This document shows, in pieces, positions 36,722-45,404 of a stretch of 64,000 nt of DNA. Location: the NCBI GenBank assembly GCA_965197275.1, contig CBDAMQ010000030.1, forward strand, positions 62,001 to 126,000, read 5' to 3'. A program made the position numbers and the translations under genes. Position 1 is the stretch's first letter. Each line of letters begins with the position of its first letter. Below the pieces are notes generated by a model. The model was not told the DNA's origin and searched no databases. It saw only the letters and a program-made list of their open reading frames with translations. This DNA comes from DASCOT01 sp965197275. GTDB taxonomy: Bacteria; Acidobacteriota; UBA890; WLXD01.

Positions 36722-36989
36722 CGTCCTTATCCTTCTAGAGAGAGATTTTGGGGCGAGGGAGCGGCTGCGCTCAACGGGCATTCAGACGTGGATAGTATGT
36801 TGCGAGCATGAGATTGATCCAGGCATGATCCCCTGGTTTCTTTGTATACAGCGGACCGCCACCGATCGAGTACGGTGGAGGAAGATCACACATGCCCGAA
36901 ACCGCACCGGACGCCGAGCCGCGGTAGGCTACGTAGCTAGCGGTTCATTGTCGGCGGATAGCCCAACGCCATTTCGATGAACATGCTTA

Positions 36990-37500
36990 TTTCGACGATG
37001 CTCCCGACAAAAGCGTTCGGGGGTGGTTGTCGATACGCTCCGCGTTTGGGAGATAGGCAATCATCTCCGCCGCCTTGTCGTTCTTGTAGGTCATGTCGAG
37101 AGCAAGCGGGCCTTCGATCTGAACGGCTCCAGCTGCTGCCGCCGCCTCAGCCCGGCCTCGACTTTCTCCTTGATCAGGGCTCGCGCTGCCTCCGGCATCA
37201 ACGTGCGTCCCGATGTGTGACTGGTATGCCATTTGACGACGGCTCCCTCGATAGGCCCCACCATGTCGACACTTCGCGCTCCGCGGCTTCGTCACCACTG
37301 ATCATCACCACGGGAACCCCGAAGTGACCGGCAATCAGTGCGTTCATGCCGCCTTCGGTCATTTCCATCCCGTTGATCTTCACGGAGAACAGGTCACCGC
37401 CGGATACCGTATGGGCGGTAATACCGCCGATGTTGCCCGCACTCGCGTGGTAGCCAATGAAGAATTGCGGCACTGAAACTCTCGTCAATCCCTCCATCAT
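36990..37500 (-). pseudogene. C-terminal part of an M55 D-aminopeptidase
   Basis: PQFFIGYHASAGNIGGITAH, VKINGMEMTEGGMNALIAGH and FGVPVVMISGDEAAEREVST are the zinc-site histidine, glutamate/asparagine loop and following strand of M55 peptidases. After a frameshift near 37250 the tail continues as HIGTHVDAGGSASPDQGESR and further. The first ~60 residues are absent, and a matching N-terminal part is at 21968-22165 on the other strand. Confidence 0.7.
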
Positions 37501-37539
37501 CCCGAGCGGTCTCGGCCACTACTAGTTTCTCAAACGCGA

Positions 37540-38045
37540 TCAGCGAACTCCAGTGTCGAAGGCCTTCTCGCGAGCACACTGCGGACTCTGATACCGAATG
37601 ATCCACACGACCAAAGCGCGCACCCGGCGTCCCTGTATTTCGACTTCGAGGCTGTCTCTCGACACCAGTTGGCCGATTTCCTCGGCCAGGATCAGGTCCG
37701 CTGCGAGCTGAACACGGGCGGAGCCCCGAGCGCAGGGAATCGTTTCTAACGGCCACGGAGCCCGACACGAACCCCGAACCCGGCCCCGAGCCTCGAAGCG
37801 ACAGCGCGGCCCACCAGCGGCGAACCGTCGGCTCGATCCCCGGTCAATCGTTCGCCACCGATCTGGCGCGCCCCGGCGGAGCTTGTACGTAACCCGGATC
37901 ACGTACGACCGGCCCCGAGCGCGTCCGTCGGCAACCCGGCCCGCAGCTTCGCCCCCCCCCCCCGGGGGAAGGGAGCTATCGAGCCCCCGAAGCGCGTAGA
38001 CGACCGCCGATAATTTCGCGCCCCGCCCGTCTCCGCCGCCACGAG
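37540..38045 (-). CDS. Hypothetical phage-region protein
   Basis: The frame from 38100 to 37540 contains a protein-like second half (VQLAADLILAEEIGQLVSRD, SLEVEIQGRRVRALVVWIIR) and an arginine- and glycine-rich first half that includes a run of ten C at about 37955. It lies directly after the small terminase gene. I do not recognise it, and part of it may be frameshifted. Confidence 0.3.
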
Positions 38046-38715
38046 CTAGCGTTTCAGATAGGCGCCTACCTCCACATGGCAGCCATGTCCCACACAACAC
38101 GGCCGCCTGGTGGCTTCAGTCGTCGCCGAAACATCGGGTCCGGCCCCCGGATCGAGGCCCCAGAATCGCTCAGGAATGCGCGGGCCGCTCGATTCGTCCT
38201 CCGGTTCCTCCCCTGCGGTAAAGACCACGTTGAAGATCGGCGGCGCTCCGTCGGAGCCCGGCACCTCGACCTTGCCGGCGATCGCGGCGCGGCGCTCGAA
38301 TCCCTTGATGCGCCGCTCTAGCCACCAGAGCGCGCCCTTGATGTCGGCGGGCCGGATCTCCTCGGTGATCTCCTTGACTTGCCCGGCCGGCGTCTCCTGA
38401 ACGCGCGTCTTGCGGATCGTCACCGGCTCGAGCACGGAACGGTCGATCGCCTCTAGGTACGCGATGGCGCGCCTCGCCGCAGCCGCCTCGATCCGCTGCC
38501 AAAACTGCCAAAACCTCCCCCGCGTCGCCTCTTGTCCGCGTTGCTTCCAGCGGTAGAAGGTCCGCTCCGATACGTTCCCGGCGCGGCACACGTCGGCGTA
38601 GCTGAGCCCGTGCCCGACGGCCTCGACGATCCGATCGGCGACCTCTGGCGTGAACTTCGTCGGGGCGGCCGGTGCGCTTTCTACGCGCGGGCGTCGCCGG
38701 CCCCTGGTCGCTCAT
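38046..38715 (-). pseudogene. Phage terminase small subunit, frameshifted near the N-terminus
   Basis: ATG 38715 gives MSDQGPATPARRKRTGRP. One extra C near 38660 then shifts the frame, and the conserved DNA-binding part continues as KFTPEVADRIVEAVGHGLSY ADVCRAGNVSERTFYRWKQR. The long helical body (ARRAIAYLEAIDRSVLEPVT, ALWWLERRIKGFERRAAI) is intact to 38046. Such proteins recognise phage DNA for packaging. The ATG overlaps the stop of a 30-codon frame, so the two were coupled. Confidence 0.7.
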
Positions 38716-38804
38716 CCTCCACCGCCAGTGTTTGCCAAATCGACTCCCCGTTTGACGTACTCGGCACGGTCGATCATAAAGGCGCACGGGTCAGCCATTC
38801 TCAT
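38712..38804 (-). CDS. Small phage ORF coupled to terminase (30 aa)
   Basis: MRMADPCAFMIDRAEYVKRG and a glycine tail. Its TGA overlaps the terminase ATG (ATGA). GGAGG lies at its end, where it could serve the downstream gene. Function unknown. Confidence 0.35.
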   Translation of the reverse strand: MRMADPCAFMIDRAEYVKRGVDLANTGGGG

Positions 38805-39363
38805 CGTAGCCGGCCGTGCAGACGGTTGGTATCGCTGAGGCTTGCATGCCTCCACCGTCCGCCCCGCGACCCGGCCGGCCCGTGGGGGGTTGGGGTCGAG
38901 GGGATAGTGGCCGGTGATCTCTCGACGAGGGTCCGTCTGGGAAGACGGAGGTGGACGCCGACCCGGGCTTTGCGTCCGGGTGCAGCGACTCACAGGCGGC
39001 GGCTATTGAGTGGCCGGCGGCGACCAGGCGGACGAAGGGGTCGGAACCTTTGGCGAAGTCGGGAACAAGTCCATGATCGGCGATGGCAGCATGGGCCATC
39101 TTCACGTGCGCGGGTCGCTCGGGCGTTGCGGCGTGGCGGATTTCGGCCGACGAACCCCCCCCATCTTTACGTACTTGCGCCCCACCTTGGAACTCGATCA
39201 GCCGTGCACCGAAGGCGTTTCGGCGGGGGGAGTCCGACTGTAACCCGAATGACCAAACATCTCGGTGGCAGCAGGGCGGCAGGAACAGCTCGATCCCCGC
39301 CGCCGTTCCTCTGCGAACCACTAGTCATGGTGTTGCTGATGAACAAGATAAGGAGAACGAACT
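38805..39363. other. Degenerate region
   Basis: A minus-strand frame at about 38990-39130 reads AHVKMAHAAIADHGLVPDFA, VRLVAAGHSIAAA and looks like an old coding fragment. I cannot assign it. Confidence 0.3.
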
Positions 39364-39636
39364 ATGAACCTCAAGCGCACATCGCGTGTGTTCTGCCTGA
39401 CGTTGACCATCGCCGCGATAGCCTTCCTCAGTACAGGCTCCGCGGAGGCGTTCTGTCCCGGCGAGGATTGCGGTTCGCCGATTAACCGGACTTGCACGGT
39501 GCAGATGTTCCAACGGTGTCGTGGCAACGACTTTTGCCGGGCAGATGTGCTTTACGGATTTTCATGTACTAAAGATTGCATCATTCTAAAATATTTGACC
39601 GGCATGAGGACAAGAGATATAGCGGCGCACGGGTAG
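39364..39636 (+). CDS. Small exported cysteine-rich protein
   Basis: AAGGAGAACGAACT precedes the ATG. The 90-aa precursor has a clear signal peptide (VFCLTLTIAAIAFLSTGSAE A) and a mature part with at least eight cysteines (FCPGEDCGSP, RTCTVQ, RCRGNDFCRADV, SCTKDC), probably disulphide-bonded in the periplasm or outside the cell. No family recognised. It precedes a lipoprotein gene on the same strand. Confidence 0.6.
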   Translation: MNLKRTSRVFCLTLTIAAIAFLSTGSAEAFCPGEDCGSPINRTCTVQMFQRCRGNDFCRADVLYGFSCTKDCIILKYLTGMRTRDIAAHG

Positions 39637-39744
39637 TGTTCGCGGTGGGTGTGCTGCCCCAGCAGGAGACAGCACACCCACCGCTGGACTGGTATTACCA
39701 GGTTAGTAAGTGCATGACCTCTAGGACAGTGTGGGACGGATCAT

Positions 39745-40879
39745 ATGAAGGGCATTGATAACAAGATAGCTGGGCTAGCGGTCATCCTCGCGTTGGTATG
39801 GTGTTGCGGTTGCTCCAGCGCCGATGATGCCAAACTCCCCGGATGGACCGGCAAGGTAAAGGGCTTGGTGCCCGATTTCGTCCTTGAGGGTCCCGAAATC
39901 TACAAGCCTTCGTCCGTTGCCTTTGGAGAAACAGGCAATCTCTATGTCCTAGACGCTGGCAACTATCGGCTCTACCAATACTCCGCTAGCGAAGAACTCT
40001 TGGCCGAAGTTGGTCGGGGCCGGGGAGGGCGTCGGGGAGTTTCCCTTCCTGACGGAAATGCAGAGCCTAGTATTAGTTGCCGGTGGTAGGGCAGCCGTAG
40101 TGATGGAACAAGCTCAGCGGGTAAACGTGTGGGATCTGTCGGACTGGTCGGTCCGCACGTTCCGGCTCAACGGGTTCCCCGGGGGCGCAGCCTTTGATGG
40201 CGAGTTGCTGCATGTGAACCTCGCCTCCGCTGCGGCACCTTTAGATGGTGCCGCCATGCATGTCTACTCGCTGGACGGTGAGCTCGTAGACAGCTATGGA
40301 GAGCGTCTGCGGCCGGAACTGTTTGGTCCGATCACGTCCCTGACGACAACAGAGTCCGCGAGACTAAGAACATACGGCTTTACTAGAATCACCATGAGCC
40401 CCACGGGGCGAGTCTATGAAGCCATGGTGATGTGGCCGAGTCTCCGGGCGTTTGAAGACGGGGAATTGGTATGGCATCGGTGGTTCGACATGGCTTGGCT
40501 CGAAGGCGAGAGGATCGCCGAGATCTTCAATCGGCCGCGAAGTTTGTTCGATCGTCTGACTCTCGCCAACTTAGACGATGACCATGACCTCCTACCCGTT
40601 ATGACACTCAGCATCGCGGCCTCCAAAAAGTCCGTTGTTGCCCTGCTTGGTGGCTCCTACGCACAGGTGTACTCGGCTGAAGGTGTTCCAGGGAAGACCT
40701 ACAAATTGTTCGCGCCGGGTGCCGACCCGGAGGGCTCACAACGAATCGGGCAGACTGGATGGCGAATGGCAGTGAGCCAGGACGGTAGCCGGCTGTGCGT
40801 CGCGGAGGTTCGGTACGCCAGGGTCTTGTGCTACACGCTACCTGAGGACTCTACGGAGTCCGTCGTAGCAGCCAGGTAG
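39745..40879 (+). pseudogene. Six-bladed beta-propeller-like lipoprotein with one frameshift
   Basis: Starts MKGIDNKIAGLAVILALVWC with lipobox-like CCGC, then VPDFVLEGPEIYKPSSVAFG and NLYVLDAGNYRLYQY, an NHL/6-blade propeller pattern. Near 40015 a one-base shift interrupts the frame (LLAEVGR, then AGEGVGEFPFLTEMQSLVL). The second part runs to 40879 with VNVWDLSDWSVRTFRLNGFP and further blade repeats. The two halves together give a protein of about 375 residues. The ligand or enzymatic role is unknown. Confidence 0.65.
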
Positions 40880-40906
40880 AGCATCGCCCGATGATGTAGG
40901 TGGCCC

Positions 40907-41505
40907 CTACCAGGTCACGGCGATCCCTACCGCGACCCCCGCCCTCCAGCCGTCTGTGCCGCTCAGGTCGCGTATCCCACCGATCAGCAGCGCTGGTGCT
41001 AGCCGCACTCGCCGGCCTTCGAGGCTCTTACGCCGCGCCTCCGCTAGGTCGAGCCGCGCTTGCGTTGTCTCGTACAGCCGGCGGGTGGCGTCGACCTGTT
41101 CCCGCAGGTTCACGATCAGCCAGTCGCGCGTCTCGACGCTCTGCTGCAGCGTCTTCATCCGCAGCTCGAACCCACGCACGACGCCGCGGTGCTGTGCTTC
41201 TAGCTCCCCGAGGGGCACCTCGACCTCGGGGCGGCCGCCAGAATCTCATCGCGTAGCTGCGTCTCGCGCTGTGCCGCGAGCTGGACCGTGAGACCACTCT
41301 GGTATTTCCCGATCTCTGCTTCGTACTTCGCCTGCATCGCCTCGTAATCGGCGCGGGACTCTCGACGCTGCTGATCCAGCAGCCCGGAGGCCAGCCCCAG
41401 CAACCCCTCAGGCGACAGCAGCGAGGGTGTGGCGTACCACCATCCGGCACCGAAGCCCACGAGGGCGGCAGCGAGCATGAGCGGTACGGCGGCGCGGAGT
41501 CTCAT
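40907..41505 (-). pseudogene. Membrane-anchored coiled-coil protein (phage-type), frameshifted
   Basis: Begins MRLRAAVPLMLAAALVGFGA with one transmembrane segment, then a helical stretch (SRADYEAMQAKYEAEIGKYQ). A missing base near 41215 shifts the frame, and the coiled coil continues VPLGELEAQHRGVVRGFELR to a conserved-looking GWRAGVAVGIAV end. It resembles lysis- or tail-associated phage proteins. Total about 195 residues. Confidence 0.5.
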
Positions 41506-41688
41506 ACATCATCTGCTTTCTTCCTGGGGGGCGCGGAAGCGACCCCCAACAACCGAATCGCACGCCGCTTCGGTGTCCACACTTCAACCGCCCGAGCTGC
41601 TCCCGCAGCTCGGTGAGCCAGTGAGGCGTCGGTCAAGTTCGCGGCGGCCGAAGGCACGGCAACCGACCACCGAGCCCCCCGATCGTAT

Positions 41689-41764
41689 TTCCCTGTTCCC
41701 GCGCACGGATTTCCCTGTTCGGCCCCCAGAAATTCCCTGTTCGCCGCCAGAAAATTCCCTGTTC
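41689..41764 (-). repeat. GAACAGGGAA iteron array (4 units, 22 bp)
   Basis: TTCCCTGTTC (reverse of GAACAGGGAA) occurs at 41689, 41711, 41733 and 41755, an exact 22-bp period. The variable halves match those of the array at 4420-4494 in order. Confidence 0.75.
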
Positions 41765-41854
41765 CGTTGCGTAGGGAATTCGGTCCCTAAACCCCATTTT
41801 ATCAGCGGGTTAGGAGGTCCTCGATCCGGCCAATTCGGGGCCAAATCGATGAAA

Positions 41855-41872
41855 TTCCCTGTTAACAGGGAA
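41855..41872. promoter_or_regulatory. 18-bp perfect palindrome of the iteron half-site
   Basis: TTCCCTGTTAACAGGGAA reads the same on both strands and consists of two inverted iteron half-sites. In copy 1 the corresponding place (4300-4335) is a broken version. Likely the primary binding site of the protein that also reads the iterons. Confidence 0.65.
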
Positions 41873-42143
41873 ATCGGGCAGAGACAGGTTCGCTCCAGAC
41901 TGGGTGCACCGCCTACCACCCAAGCCATCGAGACTACTGCGGGAGTCTTCGAGAGCGCAGCCTATATCTCTTTGAGTCTCAGGGCTTTTGCGGTCCCCAA
42001 CGCTGCCCCTGATACCAACAGAGACACCACGGTATGCTCCGGCGCCGGCTGTCCGGGCAACCGTCTCTCGAGACCTTTTCGGTGGTACGGGTTTGGCCTT
42101 CCGGCGGCACGGTGGTGGGGGAATAGACAGGGATGGCCGAAGG

Positions 42144-42239
42144 CTAGTCGAACCCCAGAAGCCGCCGCTGCGCGGTCCATTCCAGCGGCAGTCGCGTGTC
42201 GCGCATGAGCTTGTTGGCGGTCAACTCGGGCGGTTGGCG
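42144..42239 (-). pseudogene. Serine recombinase C-terminal end, copy B (distal half)
   Basis: On the minus strand it encodes the last ~30 residues (LTANKLMRDTRLPLEWTAQR). The gene is interrupted at 42239 by the IS1-type transposon and resumes at 46389. Confidence 0.85.
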
Positions 42240-42325
42240 GGTAGTGGGCAAGTTTCGATTAATTGGATCGCCGCAGCCCTTGACAGCGGAAACAGCGGCA
42301 AAATAGCTGCCGAGACCTTATCTGC

Positions 42326-42460
42326 TTGACAAGCGGGACCGCTGTCTGCTTTACTCTCCGTATATCATCAGAGTATGGTTGCTAAGCGTCTTTCGTGTCG
42401 CGGTGGAGCTATACTGCGCTTCAGGAGCCTTGGAGGGTCGAAACCTCCAAGGCTCTTTTA
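42326..42460 (+). ncRNA. Putative small RNA gene in the transposon
   Basis: TTGACA at 42326 and TTTACT 18 bp later form a possible promoter. About 95 nt downstream lies a perfect intrinsic terminator, with no reading frame of note in between and only opposite-strand genes beyond. The predicted transcript would be roughly 95-100 nt, starting near 42362. Function unknown. Confidence 0.4.
42425..42459 (+). terminator. Perfect 12-bp stem intrinsic terminator
   Basis: GAGCCTTGGAGG (42425-42436), loop GTCGAAA, CCTCCAAGGCTC (42444-42455), then TTTT. The run of T follows on the plus strand, so it terminates plus-strand transcription; it also abuts the stop codon of the opposite NYN gene. Confidence 0.85.
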
Positions 42461-42952
42461 ATTGTAGATTAGCTTCTCCCGATGTTCGTCTATGTAGAGT
42501 ATCGTTCCTGAATGGAATTTCTTCTTCAAGAGTGACGAGCATTGTTTCGACTGCGGTGCAATAATCTGCCTCAGCTTCCCGATTCCAGCAAGATGCTGAG
42601 CTAAGCTCAGGAAGTCACCGTCAGCGGTGACGATAACGGCTTGGTTGAAGTTGTCAAGCTCGATCATTGCACGAACAGCTAAGTTAACGTCGCAGTTGCC
42701 CTTGACGGTTCCATCTGCCCGCTGAACTGTACATTTGAAATCAATTTCATATTCCCACTGCTCAAGATTAGCGTAGAGCGCTTGTTGCTCCTGAATGAAA
42801 CCTAGAAAGATGTAAGCAGTGCTGATGTCAAAGCGGTCACGCAAAAAGATACGGAATTTCCTGTAATCGAGTTTCCAGCCTATATCTCTCATCCCCAGAT
42901 AGAGATTCGCACCGTCAATGAAGGCATAGTTATTCTGGTTCGGATTACTCAT
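42458..42952 (-). CDS. NYN-domain (LabA/DUF88-like) putative RNase
   Basis: A 164-aa PIN-like nuclease: YAFIDGANLYLGMRDIGWKL with the first acidic residue of the site, YRKFRIFLRDRF, then VNLAVRAMIELDNFNQAVIV TADGDFLSLAQHLAGIGK, where the remaining aspartates (LDNF, TADGDF) should bind metal. This is the classic NYN pattern of single-domain RNases that cleave structured RNA. It is transposon cargo with lower GC than the host DNA. The gene ends at the small-RNA terminator, an intriguing adjacency. Activity is inferred from motif only. Confidence 0.8.
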   Translation of the reverse strand: MSNPNQNNYAFIDGANLYLGMRDIGWKLDYRKFRIFLRDRFDISTAYIFLGFIQEQQALYANLEQWEYEIDFKCTVQRADGTVKGNCDVNLAVRAMIELDNFNQAVIVTADGDFLSLAQHLAGIGKLRQIIAPQSKQCSSLLKKKFHSGTILYIDEHREKLIYN

Positions 42953-43033
42953 TCGCCTTCAGTTCAGTTCTTGGGGTGTGGATTCAACTTAGGAGGTGGA
43001 TCAGGCGGTAGCGGTGAGCGGGTTATACTTTAG

Positions 43034-43717
43034 TCAAAGTCCAGATATCGCCATTGAGATATTTCGGGCTAGACGGTCGTTGTAATTTCGGACACGCTCA
43101 CCCATGAAGAACATTTCAAAAAAACTTACAATCATCGGTATATAGGTCCAGCAAAGGAGAATGTAGAGAATACCTAATTGCCACTTTCCTAAGTAGAAAT
43201 GGTGACCACCGACACCTCCTCCCAGGAAGGCGAGTGCGGTTCCGACTCCGGTTCTCTTTCTCCGTGCTCCATACTCTCGGTAAAACAGGAAGAGCTGGTA
43301 ATCAGTCAGGTTCTTCGTACAGTACTGTACGACATCCCCTATATCTATATGAGGTTTGGCAGTGTGGTAGTACTCTGGAACCTGTACAGTCGTCTCTTGA
43401 GGACGCTGCGGTACTACCTCTCTCCCCTGTATAACTTCGCCCTGTACAACTACTTCAGCCTTGTCCCTGGGGACACCGCAGCGTGGGCAAGATGTCGATA
43501 GGTCGGAAATTCTGGCCTCACATTCATCGCACTGAATCAGGGCCACAGTAGCCACAGTCTGGCTAGTGTTATTGGTCCCGTCAGCCACAGTCTGGTTAGT
43601 GCGCCCACACAGAATCCGAGTAGTATCAATAGGAGGAAACGAGCCAATAGGAGGAAACGAGCCATCTGGACGGTATGCTCCCACCGGCAAAAATAGGTGC
43701 CGGGCCTTGCGTACCAC
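43034..43717 (-). CDS. Zinc-ribbon and TM2-domain membrane protein
   Basis: The frame opens at 43717, but the conserved part begins at ALIQCDECEARISDLSTSCP RCG, a four-cysteine zinc ribbon, so a GTG near 43546 is a likelier start. The second half is a TM2 domain: ALAFLGGGVGGHHFYLGKWQ, LGILYILLCWTYIPMIVSFF, two transmembrane helices with the DRF-like turn region between them. TM2 proteins of this kind are widespread and poorly characterised. The 5' extension contains short repeated units (SQTVA/NQTVA) matching DNA repeats. Cargo of the transposon. Confidence 0.7.
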   Translation of the reverse strand: MVRKARHLFLPVGAYRPDGSFPPIGSFPPIDTTRILCGRTNQTVADGTNNTSQTVATVALIQCDECEARISDLSTSCPRCGVPRDKAEVVVQGEVIQGREVVPQRPQETTVQVPEYYHTAKPHIDIGDVVQYCTKNLTDYQLFLFYREYGARRKRTGVGTALAFLGGGVGGHHFYLGKWQLGILYILLCWTYIPMIVSFFEMFFMGERVRNYNDRLARNISMAISGL

Positions 43718-43983
43718 CGTATTGGCTTCGTGGCGGTTCCCGCCTATTCCCCGGATGCCGGGTCTTGTATTCAGCAGGGAGCCCGACCCTCAGAGGGAGG
43801 ACCGGCCAATACGGTTGTACGCGCCAACGAGGGTACCAGAACGGATCGCTTGCTGGTAGGATCGAGCCTTGGGGCTATAAACGAGAGGGGCGGCATTTTC
43901 CTGAGGGGGGAGACGTCGCCTTTCTTGCGTGGAGGGACGGCACGAAATAATCGGCTAGGAGATTCGACTGATGGCGTGCTATC

Positions 43984-44184
43984 ATGCTCTGCATGATGAA
44001 CAGACGACCAGTTGACATGAACTCTCTTGCCTTCCAGATCGTCCAGGAGGCTGTAGGCGAAGCTCCGCGCTACCAGAAGCCCGAGAAGGACCCGCACGCC
44101 GTAGCGCTCGGCCTCAAGAGCGCTGCTGCACGAGCTGAGAAGCGCCGTGAGGGGTTGAGCAGGAGTCTGGAAGCTGATGACTAG
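43984..44184 (+). CDS. Small basic protein, first gene of a cargo pair
   Basis: A 66-aa frame; translation may start at the internal MNSLAFQIVQEAVGEAPR (44017). It is lysine/arginine/alanine-rich and helical (KSAAARAEKRREGLSRSL). Its stop overlaps the ATG of the next gene by 8 bp. Similar small proteins occur beside mobile elements, but the function is unknown. Confidence 0.5.
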   Translation: MLCMMNRRPVDMNSLAFQIVQEAVGEAPRYQKPEKDPHAVALGLKSAAARAEKRREGLSRSLEADD

Positions 44185-44434
44185 CTCGCCTGAAAGGAAC
44201 CTGTCTATCGGTCAGTGGATCGGACTCATAGTCATTCTCGGTGGCGCTGTCACATTCCTGTGGTCTAGGTTCGACAGGGTAGACGACGAGCTAAACTCCC
44301 TGCGTGCCGAGATGAGCGCCGAGCATGACGAGATATCCGCACGCATAGACGCTCGTTTTGATGCGCTGACTGTACGCATGGACCAGCTGATAGATACCCG
44401 GCCACAATCGCTAATGGCCGCTAACCTGCCTTAA
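44177..44434 (+). CDS. Small membrane-anchored coiled-coil protein
   Basis: An 85-aa protein with one transmembrane helix (IGQWIGLIVILGGAVTFLWS) and a coiled coil (RFDRVDDELNSLRAEMSAEH, ISARIDARFDALTVRMDQ). Translationally coupled to the preceding gene. The layout is like the protein at 5767-6150. Possibly membrane effector or scaffold of the cargo; unproven. Confidence 0.6.
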   Translation: MTSSPERNLSIGQWIGLIVILGGAVTFLWSRFDRVDDELNSLRAEMSAEHDEISARIDARFDALTVRMDQLIDTRPQSLMAANLP

Positions 44435-44466
44435 GCAACGGATCCCTTTTTTTTTGCCATGCATAC

Positions 44467-44495
44467 TTGACAAATCGTCAACGTTAGTGTATGTT
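44467..44495 (+). promoter_or_regulatory. Transposase promoter, likely leaderless transcript
   Basis: TTGACA at 44467-44472, 17-bp spacer, TATGTT at 44490-44495. The predicted start site at about 44502 coincides with the ATG at 44503, leaving no 5' leader. TTGACAAATCGTCAA at 44467-44481 is an inverted repeat overlapping the -35 box, a possible autoregulatory site. Confidence 0.5.
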
Positions 44496-44502
44496 GTAAA
44501 GT

Positions 44503-45378
44503 ATGAACAAGCTGAGCAACGCCAAGCGCTCGCAGGTCGTATCCTCCCTGGTAGAAGGAAACTCGATTCGCGCAACATGCCGGATGACGAACGTATCCAA
44601 GCCCACTGTTATCAAGCTTCTGGTGGATATCGGCGGTGTCTGTGCCGCCTATCAGGATGAGGTTCTGCGCGACCTTCCGTGCAAGCGGATCGAGGCTGAC
44701 GAGATCTGGAGCTTCTGCTACGCCAAGGTCAAGAACGTCCCCGAGGACAAGCGCGGTCAATTCGGCTACGGCGATGTGTGGACCTTCACCGCGATCTGCG
44801 CTGACTCCAAGCTCGTTCCTTCATGGCGCATCGGGCCGCGTGATTCAGGCACGGCTACCGACTTCATGCAGGATCTCGCTGGACGACTGTCGCACCGCGT
44901 ACAGCTAACGACAGACGGTCACGGGATGTATCTGGCCGCTGTCGAGGATGCGTTCGCCCATCAGATCGACTTCGCGCAGTTGCACAAGGTCTACGGCAAC
45001 GATCCAGAGGGACAGAAGCGCTACAGTCCCGCCAAGTGCAACGGCACCAAGAAGCGGACTATCGTCGGCTTTCCCGAGAAGGAGCTGATCAGCACCAGTT
45101 ACGTCGAGCGGCAGAACCTCACGATGCGTATGAACATACGCCGGTTCACCAGGCTCACGAATGCCTTCTCCAAGAAGGTAGCGAACCACGCGCACTCCGT
45201 AGCGCTGCACTACATGCACTACAACTTCTGCCGCATCCACAAGTCGCTGCGTGTCACGCCAGCGATGGAGGCGGGTGTCTCATCGCGTGTGTGGGGAGTC
45301 GGGGACATCGTTCGACTGCTGGAGAGGGCCGAGGATACCGGCGAGCTGTGGACGGGCACTGATCCGATAGCATGCTAG
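44503..45378 (+). CDS. IS1-family DDE transposase
   Basis: An intact 291-aa transposase. An N-terminal HTH (SNAKRSQVVSSLVEGNSIRA, MTNVSKPTVIKLL) is followed by the catalytic core with D66 in EADEIWSF, D138 in LTTDGHGMY and a probable E202 in SYVERQNLT, then the conserved MNIRRFTRLTNAFSKKVANH and NFCRIHKSLRVTPAMEAG. This is the single-frame IS1 subgroup found in many environmental bacteria and archaea, not the frameshift-expressed enterobacterial type. It can explain mobility of the whole 4.15-kb unit because the only matching ends are at 42240 and 46388. Confidence 0.85.
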   Translation: MNKLSNAKRSQVVSSLVEGNSIRATCRMTNVSKPTVIKLLVDIGGVCAAYQDEVLRDLPCKRIEADEIWSFCYAKVKNVPEDKRGQFGYGDVWTFTAICADSKLVPSWRIGPRDSGTATDFMQDLAGRLSHRVQLTTDGHGMYLAAVEDAFAHQIDFAQLHKVYGNDPEGQKRYSPAKCNGTKKRTIVGFPEKELISTSYVERQNLTMRMNIRRFTRLTNAFSKKVANHAHSVALHYMHYNFCRIHKSLRVTPAMEAGVSSRVWGVGDIVRLLERAEDTGELWTGTDPIAC

Positions 45379-45388
45379 ACTGCCGGAT

Positions 45389-45404
45389 GCGCCCGTAGCT
45401 CAGG
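45389..45404 (+). other. tRNA 5'-end fragment (16 nt)
   Basis: GCGCCCGTAGCTCAGG is the acceptor 5' strand and D-arm start of a typical bacterial tRNA (Arg/Lys/Met type), ending abruptly where the DUF2806 coding end begins. It cannot fold as a tRNA. Possibly a leftover of a tRNA-associated junction. Confidence 0.4.

Larger units (their letters stand above)
41575..42143 (-). repeat. Recombinase-tail plus iteron block, copy 2
   Basis: Inverted counterpart of 3985-4635. It runs from the CTTCAACCGCCCGAGCTGC end at about 41583 to the recombinase stop codon at 42144. The two copies share iterons, the palindromic segment and the spacer with TGGTACGGGTTT. Confidence 0.75.
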
